Notes: generated by a model not told the origin, from the sequence alone. Shown: positions 1 to 16,645, numbered from the stretch's first letter. The stretch is 63,184 nucleotides of DNA from Betaproteobacteria bacterium (GCA_005881895.1 VBCG01000116.1:1-63184), one strand, 5' to 3'. Made by a program: numbers and translations.

Positions 1-165
1 AAGGGCGCCTGTGGCGCAGTCGGCGAAAAGCGGGTCGCGCGGCCGTCTTGGGCGGCGTTGTGTCGACGCAGAGGCCGCGCGGGGTACCCGCTCGCTGACG
101 TGATTTGCGCCACCCGAAGCCCGAGCGCAGCGGTTCAACCCGCTTCGATGTGAATATGCATCGAC

Positions 166-1362
166 TCACGCAGGCACGCCCTCTTCGGGTTTGGGCGCCG
201 GCACCTGAAACACTTCGCGCAGGTACGCGACATACGAGGGATCGTAGTCCATCGCCTTCGAGGGCTCGTCGCTGATCTTGGCGACCGGCTGTCCATTGCA
301 ACGCGTCATCTTGATCACGATCTGCAGCGCCTCGTAGCCGAGATCGTTCGTCAGATTCGTGCCGATACCGAACGCCGTCTGGCTGCGGCCGCGGAAATAG
401 TTGAACAGTCGGATGGCCAGCGGAACGGTGAGGCTGTCCGAGAACACCATCGCCTTCGTGCGCGGATCGATCCGCATCTTCTGGTAATGCGCGATCAGCT
501 TCTCGCCCCACTCGAATGGATCGCCCGAATCGTGACGCACGCCATCGAATAGCTTGCAGAAGAACAAGTCGAAGTCGCGCAGGAACGCAGCCATTCCGCA
601 GACGTCCGACAACGCGATGCCCAGGTCGCCGCGATATTCGCGCGCCCACGTGTTGAACGCGAACACCTGCGAGTCGCGTAACCGTGGGCCAACCGCCTGA
701 CACGCCTGCAAGTATTCGTGCGCCATCGTTCCAAGGGGCGTGAGACCGCGTTCCAGCGCGAGCATGACATTGCTGGTCCCGACGAACTTCTGGCCGATCT
801 TGGATTTCAGCGTCGCCACAATCTCGTCCTGCCATGCATGCGAGAAACGGCGGCGCGTACCGTAGTCGGCGATCCGAAACGCCGGATCGGGAACACCGTT
901 GATAATTTCGATTTTGGCCGCGAGCCGGCACCTGCCTTCGTCGAAGTTAGGCGTTGCGACCGTGTTGCGAAAGTAGATCTCGGACACGATCGCCAGAACG
1001 GGCACCTCGAACATGATCGTGTGCAGCCACGGGCCTTTGATCGCGATGTCGATCTCTTCGGTGCCTGCGATGCGGGTCACTTTAATGAACCGCTCGTCGA
1101 GCTGAAAGAGCCCCAGCAAGTCGATGAAGTCGCTCTTGAAAAAACGCCAGTGGCGAAGGTAATCGAGCTCGCGCCGGTTGAATCTGAGCGAGCAGAGCTG
1201 CCGAATTTCGTCCTGGATCTCGCCGATGTAAGGCGCCAGCGGAACGTCGGCATTGCGACATTTGAACCGGTACTCGACTTCCGCGCCCGGAAAATGATGC
1301 AATACGACCTGCATCATCGTGAACTTGTAAAGATCGGTATCGAGAAGCGATTGGATGATCAT
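166..1362 (-). CDS. pncB: Nicotinate phosphoribosyltransferase
   Basis: ORF with [26 protein letters not shown]-terminus and [34 protein letters not shown] motif typical of PncB; start moved to internal ATG at 1362. Confidence 0.95.
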   Translation of the reverse strand: MIIQSLLDTDLYKFTMMQVVLHHFPGAEVEYRFKCRNADVPLAPYIGEIQDEIRQLCSLRFNRRELDYLRHWRFFKSDFIDLLGLFQLDERFIKVTRIAGTEEIDIAIKGPWLHTIMFEVPVLAIVSEIYFRNTVATPNFDEGRCRLAAKIEIINGVPDPAFRIADYGTRRRFSHAWQDEIVATLKSKIGQKFVGTSNVMLALERGLTPLGTMAHEYLQACQAVGPRLRDSQVFAFNTWAREYRGDLGIALSDVCGMAAFLRDFDLFFCKLFDGVRHDSGDPFEWGEKLIAHYQKMRIDPRTKAMVFSDSLTVPLAIRLFNYFRGRSQTAFGIGTNLTNDLGYEALQIVIKMTRCNGQPVAKISDEPSKAMDYDPSYVAYLREVFQVPAPKPEEGVPA

Positions 1363-1527
1363 TGCAAGATGGCGGCTCCGCGCCGTGCCAGCCTGTTGCT
1401 CGGCACTGGATGAAACCATCGATGTTACCCGTTGATGCGCAGCCGGGCCATCGGATCGGTCTACAGCGCCGGTAGCGCCGCCTGCGTCGCGTCGCTATGA
1501 TGCGACCGGAAGGCATTCATCCGCGCC

Positions 1528-2514
1528 ATGCTGATCACCTGCGTTGTCTACGCGAACGGCCGCAAGCTCGCCGATATCCCGGTCGAGGACATCAGCGAAT
1601 ACGTCACGCGTCCCGATTGCTTCGTCTGGGTAGCGCTCTTTGAGCCGACCCGCGAAGAGCTCGATCAGATGGCGGAGGAGTTCGACCTGCATCCGCTCGC
1701 CGTTGAAGATGCACGGTCGGGCCATCAACGACCGAAGATCGAGGAGTACGGCGATTCGTTGTTTGCCGTGTTGCAGCCGATCGAAAAAATCAAGACCGAC
1801 GACGGCGACGACGATCTTCTCGTTGGCGAAGTCGATATTTTCGTAGGCGAGAATTACGTCTTGTCGGTGCGCCATCGGACGCACCTCGGATTCGCCGCCG
1901 TTCGCGCGCGCGCTGAACGCGAGCCCGAATTGTTGCGACACGGATCGGCCTTCGTGTTGTACGCACTGATGGACAACGTCGTCGATCGTTATTTCCCGGT
2001 GCTGGACGGTCTCGAGACGCAATTGGAAACCGCCGAGGAGCAGATGTTTTCGACCGCGCCGACGTCAACGCGCGACAGACTGGAAACGCTCTATGTTCTC
2101 AAGCGCAAGCTAATGACGCTGAAGCACGCGATCGCGCCGCTGATGGAAGCGGTCGGCAAGCTGTATGGCGGGCGCGTTCCGCATCTCTGCAAGGGGACGC
2201 AGGAATATTTTCGCGATGTCTACGATCACCTGTCGCGCATCAACGGCGCGATCGAAAGCAGCCGCGAAATGCTGACGACGGCGACACAAGTCAACCTCGC
2301 GCTCATCAGCTTGTCGGAAAACGAGGTGACGAAAAAGCTCGCAGCGTGGGGCGCGCTCATCACCGTGCCGACGCTGATTGCGGGCGTCTATGGGATGAAC
2401 TTCAAGAACATGCCGGAGCTCGACCTTTCGTTCGGCTACCCGCTCGCGATCATTTTTATGGTCGCCATCGATGCGCTGCTGTTCTGGCGCTTCCGGCTCG
2501 CCAAATGGATTTGA
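1528..2514 (+). CDS. corA: Magnesium/cobalt transporter CorA
   Basis: CorA family architecture with C-terminal YGMNFKNMPEL (GMN motif) and two TM segments. Confidence 0.93.
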   Translation: MLITCVVYANGRKLADIPVEDISEYVTRPDCFVWVALFEPTREELDQMAEEFDLHPLAVEDARSGHQRPKIEEYGDSLFAVLQPIEKIKTDDGDDDLLVGEVDIFVGENYVLSVRHRTHLGFAAVRARAEREPELLRHGSAFVLYALMDNVVDRYFPVLDGLETQLETAEEQMFSTAPTSTRDRLETLYVLKRKLMTLKHAIAPLMEAVGKLYGGRVPHLCKGTQEYFRDVYDHLSRINGAIESSREMLTTATQVNLALISLSENEVTKKLAAWGALITVPTLIAGVYGMNFKNMPELDLSFGYPLAIIFMVAIDALLFWRFRLAKWI

Positions 2515-2518
2515 TGTT

Positions 2519-3499
2519 CTAGCGCTTCTCGCCGTTCGTCGCGATGGGAATCACGCGGCGGTCGCCAAAGCGAGCGGGCGGCGGCCACGCCGGTTGCAGC
2601 GTCACATGCTCGATGCCGTAGTTTTCCAGCAGCAGCCGTTGCGCACGCGCTAGGATCACCGGCCATTCGGCGGCATCCGCGAGCGACAGGTGAGCCGACA
2701 GCGCAACGCGCTCGGAGCCCATGTGCCAAATATGCAGATCGTGCACACCGGTAATGCCGGCGATACGCGACAGCGCGCGCCCGATGGCATCGTAGTCCAG
2801 ATGAGCGGGAACGCCTTCCATCAGCACCCCGGTCGACTGTGCGAGGAGACGCCATGTCGAACGCAGGATCAATAGCGAAACGACAATCGACAGAATCGGG
2901 TCGATCGGTGTCCACGCCGTCGTGACAATCACCGCGCCCGCGATGATCGCGGCAACCGATCCCAGCACGTCGGAGAGAACGTGCAACAACGCGCCGCGCG
3001 TATTCATCGATGACGAAACACGCGAGAGGATCCACGCCGACACGAGGTTTGCGAGCAGGCCAACGATGGCGATCGCCAGGACGGTCGCTCCTGCGACGGG
3101 CGCAGGTTCGAGCAATCGCCGCACCGCTTCAACCGCGATGAATACAACGAGACCGAGCAGCACGAGCGCGTTGACGAATGCTGCCAGGACTTCGGCGCGC
3201 GCGTAACCGTAAGATGCCCGCTGCGTCGGTGGCCGCTGCGCAATGCGGGAAGCGAACAACGCGAGGCCGAGCGCTGCGGCGTCGGTCGCCATGTGACCGC
3301 CGTCGGAGAGCAGCGCGAGCGAGCCCGACCAGAACGCGCCGATCACCTCGACCAGCGCCATCCCGCCGGTGACCATGAGCGCCCAGATCAGCGCACGCTG
3401 CGCCGCCGGCGCACCAAGCGAAGCCGCGTGAGAATGCGCCGTCGTACCGGACCCGTGCCCGGCGTGATCATGGCCGCCGCGTCGATGATGAGCAGTCAT
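2519..3499 (-). CDS. Cation diffusion facilitator family transporter (CzcD-like)
   Basis: His-rich N-terminus, LLSDGGHMATDAAALGLALFA and HVLSDVLGSVAAIIAG TM motifs of the CDF family. Confidence 0.92.
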   Translation of the reverse strand: MTAHHRRGGHDHAGHGSGTTAHSHAASLGAPAAQRALIWALMVTGGMALVEVIGAFWSGSLALLSDGGHMATDAAALGLALFASRIAQRPPTQRASYGYARAEVLAAFVNALVLLGLVVFIAVEAVRRLLEPAPVAGATVLAIAIVGLLANLVSAWILSRVSSSMNTRGALLHVLSDVLGSVAAIIAGAVIVTTAWTPIDPILSIVVSLLILRSTWRLLAQSTGVLMEGVPAHLDYDAIGRALSRIAGITGVHDLHIWHMGSERVALSAHLSLADAAEWPVILARAQRLLLENYGIEHVTLQPAWPPPARFGDRRVIPIATNGEKR

Positions 3500-3646
3500 C
3501 GACGTTGATTGTCATGCAAAGTGCCGCGGCGTGTCACATTTCTATCTGGAACACACCTTTCAAAACGCGTCGAGCCCTCGGCTGATCGGCTCAAAACCTC
3601 GTCCGACTGCAACGCAAACGGTGAGGCAGGACGGTAAAATCCGGCC

Positions 3647-4273
3647 GTGGATGCCCAGGAAGCGCTCTCAGACCGGATCGACGCATTGTTGCCGCAAACG
3701 CAATGCACGCGCTGTGGATATCGTGCCTGCCGTCCCTACGCCGAAGCGATTGTGGCGGGAACGGCCGACATCAACCGGTGTCCGCCCGGCGGCCCGCAAA
3801 CCATCGTTGCGCTTGCGGCACTCACCGGACGCCCGGTTCAAGCTCTCGAAGCCGCGTGCGGCACGCACGGTCCGCCGGCCGTAGCACGCATCGATGAGGA
3901 AGCCTGTATCGGCTGCACATTGTGCATTGCGGCGTGCCCCGTCGACGCGATCATCGGCGCCGCAAAGCGAATGCATGCGGTGCTGCCATCGCTTTGTACC
4001 GGTTGCGAGCTTTGCGTTGCGCCCTGCCCTGTCGATTGCATCGTCATCGAGCCCACCGACCGCGAATGGACGCAGCGCGATGCCGTAATGGCACGCGACC
4101 GCTTCGTTGCACGCAATAACCGCCTCGCGCGTGGCGAGCGGATCGCGAATCGCACGTGCGCTGATGAATCGCCGGGTCACGTCGACGCACGCGTCAGCCG
4201 GCAGGCTCGCGTCGCGGCCGCCTTTGCGCGCGCTCGGGCACGGAGAGCAGCAGCGAAACCCGATTCGCGATGA
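3647..4273 (+). CDS. RnfB/RsxB-like electron transport ferredoxin subunit
   Basis: [19 protein letters not shown] 4Fe-4S motif plus two CxxCxxxCP clusters. Confidence 0.9.
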   Translation: MDAQEALSDRIDALLPQTQCTRCGYRACRPYAEAIVAGTADINRCPPGGPQTIVALAALTGRPVQALEAACGTHGPPAVARIDEEACIGCTLCIAACPVDAIIGAAKRMHAVLPSLCTGCELCVAPCPVDCIVIEPTDREWTQRDAVMARDRFVARNNRLARGERIANRTCADESPGHVDARVSRQARVAAAFARARARRAAAKPDSR

Positions 4274-4337
4274 TGGCGACTCGTGTACGCGAACATCGAT
4301 ACTTCTTGCACTCTTGTCGCTGCCCCTGACAACTTCG

Positions 4338-5243
4338 ATGCTGCTCGCCGTAGACCGCGATTTCTCTGAGCATCTCGACGCCCTATGGGATTTCGATGCG
4401 CCGGCTATTTCGGAGGCTCGATTTCGCGCCGAGCTCGCAAAGCATCCAATACCTTCCCGCGAAGCACGTGAGACGACGACGCAGGTTGCGCGCGCACTCG
4501 CATTGCAGCGAAAATTTGCCGACGCGGACGCCGCACTCGACACACTTGCAAACGATCTGGACAAAGCGCCGGCACGGATTCGCGTTCGCTATCTGCTCGA
4601 GCGTGGACGCATTCGCAATTCAAGCGGAAAGCGGGAGGACGCAGTACTGCTGTTCAGGCAAGCCGCCAATGCGGCCCTGACTGACACTCTTCCCGGCGCT
4701 GATTTCTACCGCGTCGATGCGTTGCACATGTTGGGCATCGCAACGCCCCCGGACGAGCAGATTGACTGGAACCTGCGGGCGCTCGCCGCCGCTGACGGGT
4801 CGGCAGACGTCCGCGCCCGCGGCTGGCGCGGATCGCTATTCAACAACATCGGCTGGACGTACCACGATCGTGGCGATTACGCGACGGCGCTCGATTATTG
4901 GCAGAAAGGATTGACGGCGCGAGAAGCTGCCGGTGACAAGGCGCGAGCGAAAATCGCGAAGTGGACGCTTGCGCGTGGGCTGCGTTCTCTGAATCGTCTC
5001 GACGAGGCAGAAAAGATCCAGCGCGAGCTCGTCGTGGAAAACGAGAAGGCAGAAGCGCCGGATGGGTATGTCTACGAAGAGCTTGCCGAAATCGCGCTGG
5101 CGCGGAACGACGCCGCCGCCGCAAAGCCGTGGGCCGCGAAGGCGTATACCGTTCTCAAGAACGATATCTGGCTCGCCGCAAACGAGAAGGCGCGTCTGGC
5201 TCGCCTCGCGGAGATCGGCGGGGTCGTGGGGGTCGTGAAATGA
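4338..5243 (+). CDS. Tetratricopeptide-repeat-like protein
   Basis: Helical repeat pattern (GWTYHDRGDYATALDYWQKGLTAREAAGD...); start uncertain, ORF extends upstream. Confidence 0.65.
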   Translation: MLLAVDRDFSEHLDALWDFDAPAISEARFRAELAKHPIPSREARETTTQVARALALQRKFADADAALDTLANDLDKAPARIRVRYLLERGRIRNSSGKREDAVLLFRQAANAALTDTLPGADFYRVDALHMLGIATPPDEQIDWNLRALAAADGSADVRARGWRGSLFNNIGWTYHDRGDYATALDYWQKGLTAREAAGDKARAKIAKWTLARGLRSLNRLDEAEKIQRELVVENEKAEAPDGYVYEELAEIALARNDAAAAKPWAAKAYTVLKNDIWLAANEKARLARLAEIGGVVGVVK

Positions 5244-5884
5244 GTCCGGCGAAACGCCGCACGCTCTTCGAGCGGCTTGCGGCGCTCGATCCGCATCCGA
5301 AAAGCGAGCTCGAGTATTCGACGCCGTTCGAGCTGCTGGTGTCCGTCGTGCTCTCCGCGCAAGCGACCGACAAGGGTGTCAACAAGGCGACTGCGAAGCT
5401 TTATCGCGTGGCCAGCACACCGGCAGCGATTATCAAGCTCGGCGTCGACGGATTGATCCCCTACATCAGCTCGATCGGACTTTATCGGAACAAGGCCAAG
5501 AACGTCGTCGCGTTATCGGAAATCATTGTGCGTGAGCATGACGGCGAGGTGCCGCGCACGCGTGAAGCGCTGGAAAAACTGCCCGGCGTGGGTCGCAAGA
5601 CGGCCAATGTCGTGCTGAACGTCGCGTTCGGCGAGCCCACGATCGCCGTCGACACGCACATCTTCCGCGTCGCGAATCGCACGGGACTCGCCCCGGGTAA
5701 GGACCCATTCGAAGTGGAGCAACGGCTCGTCAAGGCCGTGCCGCCACCGTTCGTTCAGCACGCGCACCATTGGCTGATCCTGCATGGACGGTACACATGT
5801 GTTGCGCGCGTGCCGAAATGTCCGGAGTGCGCGATCCGTGATCTGTGTGCGTACCCGCGGAAGACAAAGTCCAAGGCGGCCTGA
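5240..5884 (+). CDS. nth: Endonuclease III
   Basis: MSPAKRRTLFERLAALDPHPKSELEYSTPFELLVSVVLSAQATDKGVN, LPGVGRKTANVVLN HhH motif, C-terminal Cys cluster CxxxxxxCPECAIRDLC. Confidence 0.96.
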   Translation: MSPAKRRTLFERLAALDPHPKSELEYSTPFELLVSVVLSAQATDKGVNKATAKLYRVASTPAAIIKLGVDGLIPYISSIGLYRNKAKNVVALSEIIVREHDGEVPRTREALEKLPGVGRKTANVVLNVAFGEPTIAVDTHIFRVANRTGLAPGKDPFEVEQRLVKAVPPPFVQHAHHWLILHGRYTCVARVPKCPECAIRDLCAYPRKTKSKAA

Positions 5885-5887
5885 ACG

Positions 5888-6313
5888 ATGTTCACGCCTA
5901 CGCGCGACGAGGTGCGTCGTTTCTTCGTCAATGCATGGGCAAAGTATCGCGCGGGCGCGCCGATCGAGGGCCTCGAGAAAACTGCCGTCGGTCTTGTCGC
6001 GTTGCATCCCGAATACCAGGCCATTGTCGAAACGCCCGAGCGGCATTTGGAGCGCGACTTCGTGCCGGAGAGCGGAGCCGTCAACCCGTTCCTGCATCTA
6101 TCATTGCATCTTGCCGTCGCCGAGCAACTGGCGATCGATCAGCCGCGCGGGATTCGCGCACATTTCGAGCGCCTGCGCGCGTCGCGCGACGATGAGCACG
6201 CCGCGTTGCACGCGCTGCTGGAATGTCTGGGGGAAACGCTATGGCAGGCTCAGCGCCTGAACACGCCGCCCGATGAGCGTGTCTACCTCGAATGCCTTGA
6301 ACGACAGCGATAG
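5888..6313 (+). CDS. DUF1841 family protein
   Basis: Short ORF directly downstream of nth with FLHLSLHLAVAEQLAIDQPRGIRAHFERL motif. Confidence 0.75.
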   Translation: MFTPTRDEVRRFFVNAWAKYRAGAPIEGLEKTAVGLVALHPEYQAIVETPERHLERDFVPESGAVNPFLHLSLHLAVAEQLAIDQPRGIRAHFERLRASRDDEHAALHALLECLGETLWQAQRLNTPPDERVYLECLERQR

Positions 6314-6321
6314 TAAATCGC

Positions 6322-6651
6322 CTACATCCTCGACTGGAGCACCGTGGGTTGCGTGCTGAAGTACGCGGCGAGATTATCGATGTCTTGCGTGGTCAACGTT
6401 CCCGCGAACCCGTTCATCGTCGGATCTTTGCGTGCGCCGGATTTGTAATCGCGGAGCGCCTTCGCGAGATAGTCCTGGTTTTGCCCGGCGAGCTTCGGAT
6501 AGTCCGGCACCTGGCTGTTACCGTCCATCCCGTGGCACGCTTGGCAGACTTCGCTAACCTTCTTCTTTGCTGCCGCGAGGTCGGCCGCTTGGACCGCCCC
6601 TGAGGCGAGCATCGCCGCCGCGGTGACGACGCCGAGAAAGAATCGGCTCAT
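6322..6651 (-). CDS. Class I cytochrome c
   Basis: Signal peptide plus CQACHGMDG heme motif and PKLAGQNQDYLAKALRDYKSGARKDPTMNGFA. Confidence 0.9.
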   Translation of the reverse strand: MSRFFLGVVTAAAMLASGAVQAADLAAAKKKVSEVCQACHGMDGNSQVPDYPKLAGQNQDYLAKALRDYKSGARKDPTMNGFAGTLTTQDIDNLAAYFSTQPTVLQSRM

Positions 6652-7001
6652 TGTGCGACCCGCAATCCCAGTTGGGCGTAATACGCAGCGATGTTGGCCA
6701 TGTCGGCATCCGACAACGACGAGGCGATCGCGCGCATCGATGGATGCGTACGCGCGCCGCTCTTGTATTCCTGCAACGCCTTGACGATGTAAGTCTGATG
6801 CTGGCCGGCGATCTTCGGCACCCGATAGACCTCCGGATAAGCCGTCCGCCACCCGGGGATGCCATGGCAACCCTGGCACATCTGGACTTTCTGACTGCCT
6901 ATCTCCGCATTCCCGGCGGCACCGGGTGCTTGCGCGAAGGCGGCAGCGCAGAATGCGATCGCCGCGGCGGCGCTTGCGGCAAACGGAATGGATCGGGTCA
7001 T
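6648..7001 (-). CDS. Class I cytochrome c
   Basis: Signal peptide plus CQGCHGIPG heme motif; overlaps the downstream cytochrome gene by 4 nt. Confidence 0.9.
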   Translation of the reverse strand: MTRSIPFAASAAAAIAFCAAAFAQAPGAAGNAEIGSQKVQMCQGCHGIPGWRTAYPEVYRVPKIAGQHQTYIVKALQEYKSGARTHPSMRAIASSLSDADMANIAAYYAQLGLRVAQ

Positions 7002-7120
7002 CGGGTGAGGACGGGGTGGACCGGTGGGCGAAGGACAGAAATGGCTGGCGAAGCGCCAAAACCTTGCAATTCTATGGGCTACAAATGCGACGGGTCAAAA
7101 CCCCCGACGATCGCTCACCC

Positions 7121-7450
7121 TTATTCTCCGCGCTCGAGGTATTGCATTTTCTCTTTCACGTCTTTCCACTTATCAGCGTCTTCCGGCGCCGGCTTCCGCT
7201 CGATGATCGGCTTCCAGACCTTGGATAGCTCGGCGTTCAGCGCCTTGAATTGCTGCTGGCCCGCCGGCACGTCATCTTCGGCGTAAATCGCCTCGACCGG
7301 ACATTCCGCGACGCACAACGTGCAATCGATGCATTCGTCGGGGTCGATGACGAGGAAATTCGGACCCTCGCGAAAGCAATCGACCGGGCAAACATCGACG
7401 CAATCGGTATATTTGCAGCGAATGCAACTCTCGGTTACTACGTAGGTCAT
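7121..7450 (-). CDS. fdxA: 7Fe ferredoxin FdxA
   Basis: [55 protein letters not shown]. Confidence 0.95.
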   Translation of the reverse strand: MTYVVTESCIRCKYTDCVDVCPVDCFREGPNFLVIDPDECIDCTLCVAECPVEAIYAEDDVPAGQQQFKALNAELSKVWKPIIERKPAPEDADKWKDVKEKMQYLERGE

Positions 7451-7613
7451 CCCAAAAAACCGTGCGACGTCTTGCAAGGACTTGAATTCTAGCAGATCGC
7501 TCCCTACGTTCGAAGGACGCGGTCCGGCCGTCCGGACCAGGCTACGGTAAAATGGCAAGCAACGCAGCCGTCGCGGGTAGCCCGGCGCACGGCCGGCGTT
7601 AGAGAGGACTTAA

Positions 7614-7940
7614 ATGAGCGAAATGATCAAGCAGGTTTCTGACACGACGTTCGAGCAGGATGTTCTGAAATCGGCTAACCCGGTCCTGGTTGATTTCTGG
7701 GCCGAATGGTGCGGCCCGTGCAAGATGTTCGCGCCGGTGCTGGACGAAGTGGCGAAAACCTATCAGGGCAAGCTGACGGTGGCGAAGCTCGACATCGATG
7801 CCAATCCCGCCACTCCGGGAAAGTACGGCATCCGCGGCATCCCGACGGTCATTTTGTACAAGGGCGGGCAAGTCCACGCGCAAAAGGTGGGTGCCCTCAC
7901 CAAGTCGCAATTAACAGCCTTTCTTGACAGCAACCTGTAA
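7614..7940 (+). CDS. trxA: Thioredoxin
   Basis: [18 protein letters not shown] active site; [17 protein letters not shown]. Confidence 0.97.
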   Translation: MSEMIKQVSDTTFEQDVLKSANPVLVDFWAEWCGPCKMFAPVLDEVAKTYQGKLTVAKLDIDANPATPGKYGIRGIPTVILYKGGQVHAQKVGALTKSQLTAFLDSNL

Positions 7941-8171
7941 CCCCGTTACGCTGCCCATCGACTGAGTCCCCGCGTGGTTTGACCGCGAGGGCTTTAGCCG
8001 GCGTTCAAGGGTCGCCAGCCGATGCTGGAACTTGAGCGCCGGAGAGCGATTCCCGGCGCCACCGCCTTCCTTTCGGGGCGCCGGTAGTTCCCAAAAATCC
8101 AGCTCCCGCGTCGTTCATCGGCCCCGAGAGGCCGCCCTTCGTCGTATTCGCACGACTTTCCCTTCCGCCCC

Positions 8172-9405
<1,234 letters not shown>

Positions 9406-9592
9406 CACTACAGTTTGAAGTCCGTTCTCCGCCTCCCGAGGCAACGCCGAGGGACCTGCTGTTGTTCTCCAACTACGCGAAATCACGTATTGCTTCCCCT
9501 CGCGCTCGGTTGCAGCATTCGATCTCCGCCGACCGTTGCGGGCGGGCGCGGCCGGTGGATTTCTTGCTCTGACCCGCCGGAGGAGTGTCGCG

Positions 9593-9787
9593 ATGCCAAG
9601 GAAATATGTCGATTGCCGCGAGTTCCCGAGCGACATGAAATGCACGGTCGCACTGTCGGCCGACAATGAGGATGAGCTTCTCGACGCTGCTGCGCAGCAC
9701 GCCGTTACCGTGCACAAGCATTCGGATTCGCCCGAGCTGCGCCGTCAACTTCGTTCGATGATCCGCGAAGGCAGTCCGTCTTTGTAG
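9593..9787 (+). CDS. DUF1059 domain-containing small protein
   Basis: MPRKYVDCREFPSDMKCTVALSADNEDELLDAAAQHAVTVHKHSDSPELRRQLRSMI. Confidence 0.75.
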   Translation: MPRKYVDCREFPSDMKCTVALSADNEDELLDAAAQHAVTVHKHSDSPELRRQLRSMIREGSPSL

Positions 9788-10062
9788 AAAAATAGGCCGC
9801 TGGCCAACGATCGGGGCCGGCGGCTTCCCTACCTCTTCGGGCTAGCTCGTCCCCGTGCAAGTCATTGAAGTGGTTTAGTCTTTTGACTGCGGCTTGCAAT
9901 GAGCGTCCGCGGCCCAACCTTGTCTTGCACAGCAGAATCGGGGATAATGTCCGATTGCCCGAAGCCAAGCTATTTCAGCGTTTTAGGCCGAATGGCCTAT
10001 CGCGGCGACGGCGTTTCCGGTGCAGGATTCCCAGCATTCCGGGCCCAAGCGAGAGGCACACA

Positions 10063-10287
10063 ATGAAAGCCGATATTCATCCCAAATACAGCGAAATCGA
10101 CGTGACATGCAGCTGCGGCGTCACGTTCAAGACGCGCTCGACGATTAACAAGCCGCTGCACGTCGAAGTTTGTTCGTCGTGCCATCCGTTCTACACGGGA
10201 AAACAGAAGATCGTTGACACGGCCGGACGCGTCGAGAAGTTCCGTCAGCGTTACGGGCAAAAGAGCGCGCCGACGACGGCTTCGTAA
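10063..10287 (+). CDS. rpmE: 50S ribosomal protein L31
   Basis: [65 protein letters not shown]. Confidence 0.97.
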   Translation: MKADIHPKYSEIDVTCSCGVTFKTRSTINKPLHVEVCSSCHPFYTGKQKIVDTAGRVEKFRQRYGQKSAPTTAS

Positions 10288-10323
10288 CGTATCGCTGCTT
10301 CGTCCCTCGCGCTCTGTCCTAGT

Positions 10324-10347
10324 AAAGGCAGCTTCGGCTGCCTTTTT
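10324..10347 (+). terminator. Rho-independent terminator after rpmE
   Basis: AAAGGCAGC-TTCG-GCTGCCTTTTT hairpin followed by T-run. Confidence 0.9.
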
Positions 10348-10349
10348 CA

Positions 10350-14322
<3,973 letters not shown>

Positions 14323-14376
14323 AAGCGGTCCAACGCTACAATCGCGGCATAAGCTCCAATAAGCCACGGAGGCACG

Positions 14377-14946
14377 ATGGCACTGCTCGATCGCTTGAAG
14401 GGGATTCTGTTCGACCCGCGAACCGAATGGCCGAAGATAGCCGCCGAACCGGCGACGACGCAATCGATCTACACCGGCTGGGTCATGATCCTGGCGGCGA
14501 TTGGTCCCTTGGCCATGCTCATGGCGCTTGGAGGGCTGGGGCTCGGCGTCCGTGTCGCGGTGCTCGCTTATCTCAATGCGCTGATCGGCACAGCAGTGCT
14601 TGCGCTGATCGTCGATCTGTTGGCGTCATCGTTCGGTGGAACGAAGGATTTTGTCGCATCGCTCAAACTCGTCGCGTACAGCTTGACCGCGGTATGGGTC
14701 GCGCAAGTGATGCTGATCCTTCCGTTGCTCGGAATGCTGATCCTGCTGGGCGCCGCAATCTACGCCTGTTATACGTTCTTCGTCGGCGCGGCGGTCCTCA
14801 ACAAGTGCGCGCCGGACAAGGCCATCCCCTACACGCTCGTCGTCCTGTTGTGCGCGATCGTGTTGTCGTACATTTTCCGCCTGACGGTTGGCGGCATCGG
14901 CTATAGCGCCGCCACCGCCCTTTCGGGAATGGGCGCGCTGCGTTAG
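14377..14946 (+). CDS. Yip1-domain membrane protein
   Basis: MALLDRLKGILFDPRTEWPKIAAEPATTQSIYTGWVMILAAIGPLA plus multiple TM segments. Confidence 0.8.
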   Translation: MALLDRLKGILFDPRTEWPKIAAEPATTQSIYTGWVMILAAIGPLAMLMALGGLGLGVRVAVLAYLNALIGTAVLALIVDLLASSFGGTKDFVASLKLVAYSLTAVWVAQVMLILPLLGMLILLGAAIYACYTFFVGAAVLNKCAPDKAIPYTLVVLLCAIVLSYIFRLTVGGIGYSAATALSGMGALR

Positions 14947-14953
14947 CGCGCGT

Positions 14954-15517
14954 TCAATCGCCGGAGCTTGGCGTCGGTTCCCCGTACGACGGCGGCATCA
15001 CAGGATGCGCGAAGCCGTACAGCCGTTCGCGGCGCGTCTGCGGCTTCATGTGAATGTAGCGCTCGAGCTCGAGAAGCGCACGCCGGTACACCTCGCGCTT
15101 GAATTCGATCACGGTTTCGAGCGGCACCCAATACTCGTGCCAGCGCCACGCATCGAATTCGGGGTGCTCGGTTGCGCGCAGCGAAACGTCGTTGTCGCGG
15201 CCGGTGAGCCGCAGCAGATACCAAATCTGCTTTTGGCCGCGGTAGCTGCCCCGCCATTCACGCTTGATCCAGTGTTGCGGAACGTCGTACCTCAGCCAAT
15301 CGCGCGTACGGCCCAGGATCTTCACGTGCTGCGAACGAAGCCCGACTTCCTCGCGTAGCTCCCGGTACATCGCCCGTTCAGGCGTCTCACCGGAGTTGAT
15401 GCCACCCTGCGGAAATTGCCACGCGTGTTCGCGGATCCGTTTGCCCCAAAAGACCTGATTCCTGCCGTTGACGATGACGATGGCGACGTTCGGGCGATAG
15501 CCGTCACGGTCGAGCAT
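14954..15517 (-). CDS. rppH: RNA pyrophosphohydrolase (Nudix)
   Basis: [60 protein letters not shown] Nudix box. Confidence 0.95.
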   Translation of the reverse strand: MLDRDGYRPNVAIVIVNGRNQVFWGKRIREHAWQFPQGGINSGETPERAMYRELREEVGLRSQHVKILGRTRDWLRYDVPQHWIKREWRGSYRGQKQIWYLLRLTGRDNDVSLRATEHPEFDAWRWHEYWVPLETVIEFKREVYRRALLELERYIHMKPQTRRERLYGFAHPVMPPSYGEPTPSSGD

Positions 15518-15628
15518 CGCGGTCCACCCTGATGCAATAAAGTTGGAACAATTGTTGCACAGGAGGGGGTCTGTTGCCTAGCTTGTACCCCGCGCCCACC
15601 GGGGACAGCAGCGATCGTGGAGTACAGC

Positions 15629-16645
15629 TCAACGTTTATGCGGCTCGGACTCGCGCGGCGTCAATGGCACTTTGAGAACGCGATCGCGGCGCACAACAGC
15701 TATCTCGGTTGTCCTGCCGATTGCCTCTCCGACGAGCAGTCGCTGCAAATCATCGATGTTCGTGACCGGTTCGCCGTCCAGCGCAATGATCACATCGCCC
15801 GATTTCAGTTCGGCGGACGCTGCGGGCGAGCCGGCTTCGATCGATTCGATGCGGACGCCGGATTCGTGCGCAAGCCCGAAATGCCGGACGATGCGACGCG
15901 GCAACGCGAGTGTCTGTCCGCCCACACCCAAGTACGCGCGACGGACGCGGCCCTCGCGAATCAACGCGATCGCCACGCGCTCGACAGTCGATGCGCCGAT
16001 CGCAAAGCAGATGCCTTGTGCCGGAAGAATCACCGCCGTGTTGACGCCGATGACGAGTCCTTGCGTGTCGATCAGCGGTCCACCCGAATTGCCGGGATTG
16101 AGCGCGGCGTCGGTCTGCAGCACGTTATCGAGCAAGCGGCCCGTTTGCGCGCGCATCGAGCGACCCAGCGCGCTCACGATGCCGGCCGTCACCGTGTGCT
16201 GGAATCCGTACGGGCTGCCGATTGCAATGGCGATCTGGCCGACCCTGACACGCGCCGAATCGCCAAAGCGACACCAAGCGAGATCGCCTGCCGCAACTTT
16301 GAGCAGTGCGAGATCGGAGTGCGGATCATCGCCGACGATCGTTGCCGACGCGGTGCGACCGTCGGGCAACGTCACTTCGATGGCTGCGGCGCCGCCGGCT
16401 ACATGGCTGTTGGTGACCAGATAGCCGTCAGGCGTGATGATGAATCCCGAACCGGAGCCTTCGCGTCCCCATCGCGACGCCTTCGCGCGCTCGACGCGCA
16501 CGTGTGCGACAGCCGGCGCAACTCGCGTCACGGCACCGCTGACCGCCTCGGAATAGGCGTCGAGCAGCGCATTGTCGGAATCCGGAGAGGGCTCGGCGCC
16601 GACGGGCCCGGCAGATCCGTCAGCGCGGGGAAGATCGAGGGGCAT
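15629..16645 (-). CDS. Trypsin-like serine protease with PDZ domain (DegP/HtrA family)
   Basis: SGFIITPDGYLVTNSHVAGG, TDAALNPGNSGGPL, C-terminal PDZ. Confidence 0.93.
   Translation of the reverse strand: MPLDLPRADGSAGPVGAEPSPDSDNALLDAYSEAVSGAVTRVAPAVAHVRVERAKASRWGREGSGSGFIITPDGYLVTNSHVAGGAAAIEVTLPDGRTASATIVGDDPHSDLALLKVAAGDLAWCRFGDSARVRVGQIAIAIGSPYGFQHTVTAGIVSALGRSMRAQTGRLLDNVLQTDAALNPGNSGGPLIDTQGLVIGVNTAVILPAQGICFAIGASTVERVAIALIREGRVRRAYLGVGGQTLALPRRIVRHFGLAHESGVRIESIEAGSPAASAELKSGDVIIALDGEPVTNIDDLQRLLVGEAIGRTTEIAVVRRDRVLKVPLTPRESEPHKR

Noticed and set aside
1-165. Possible tRNA-like GTGGCGCAGTCGGC sequence at the window start
   Set aside because: No cloverleaf, anticodon arm or TPsiC motif could be built.
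718-1413. 231-aa plus-strand ORF antisense to pncB
   Set aside because: Long antisense ORF is expected from high-GC codon bias; translation shows no recognisable domain and pncB on the opposite strand is clear.
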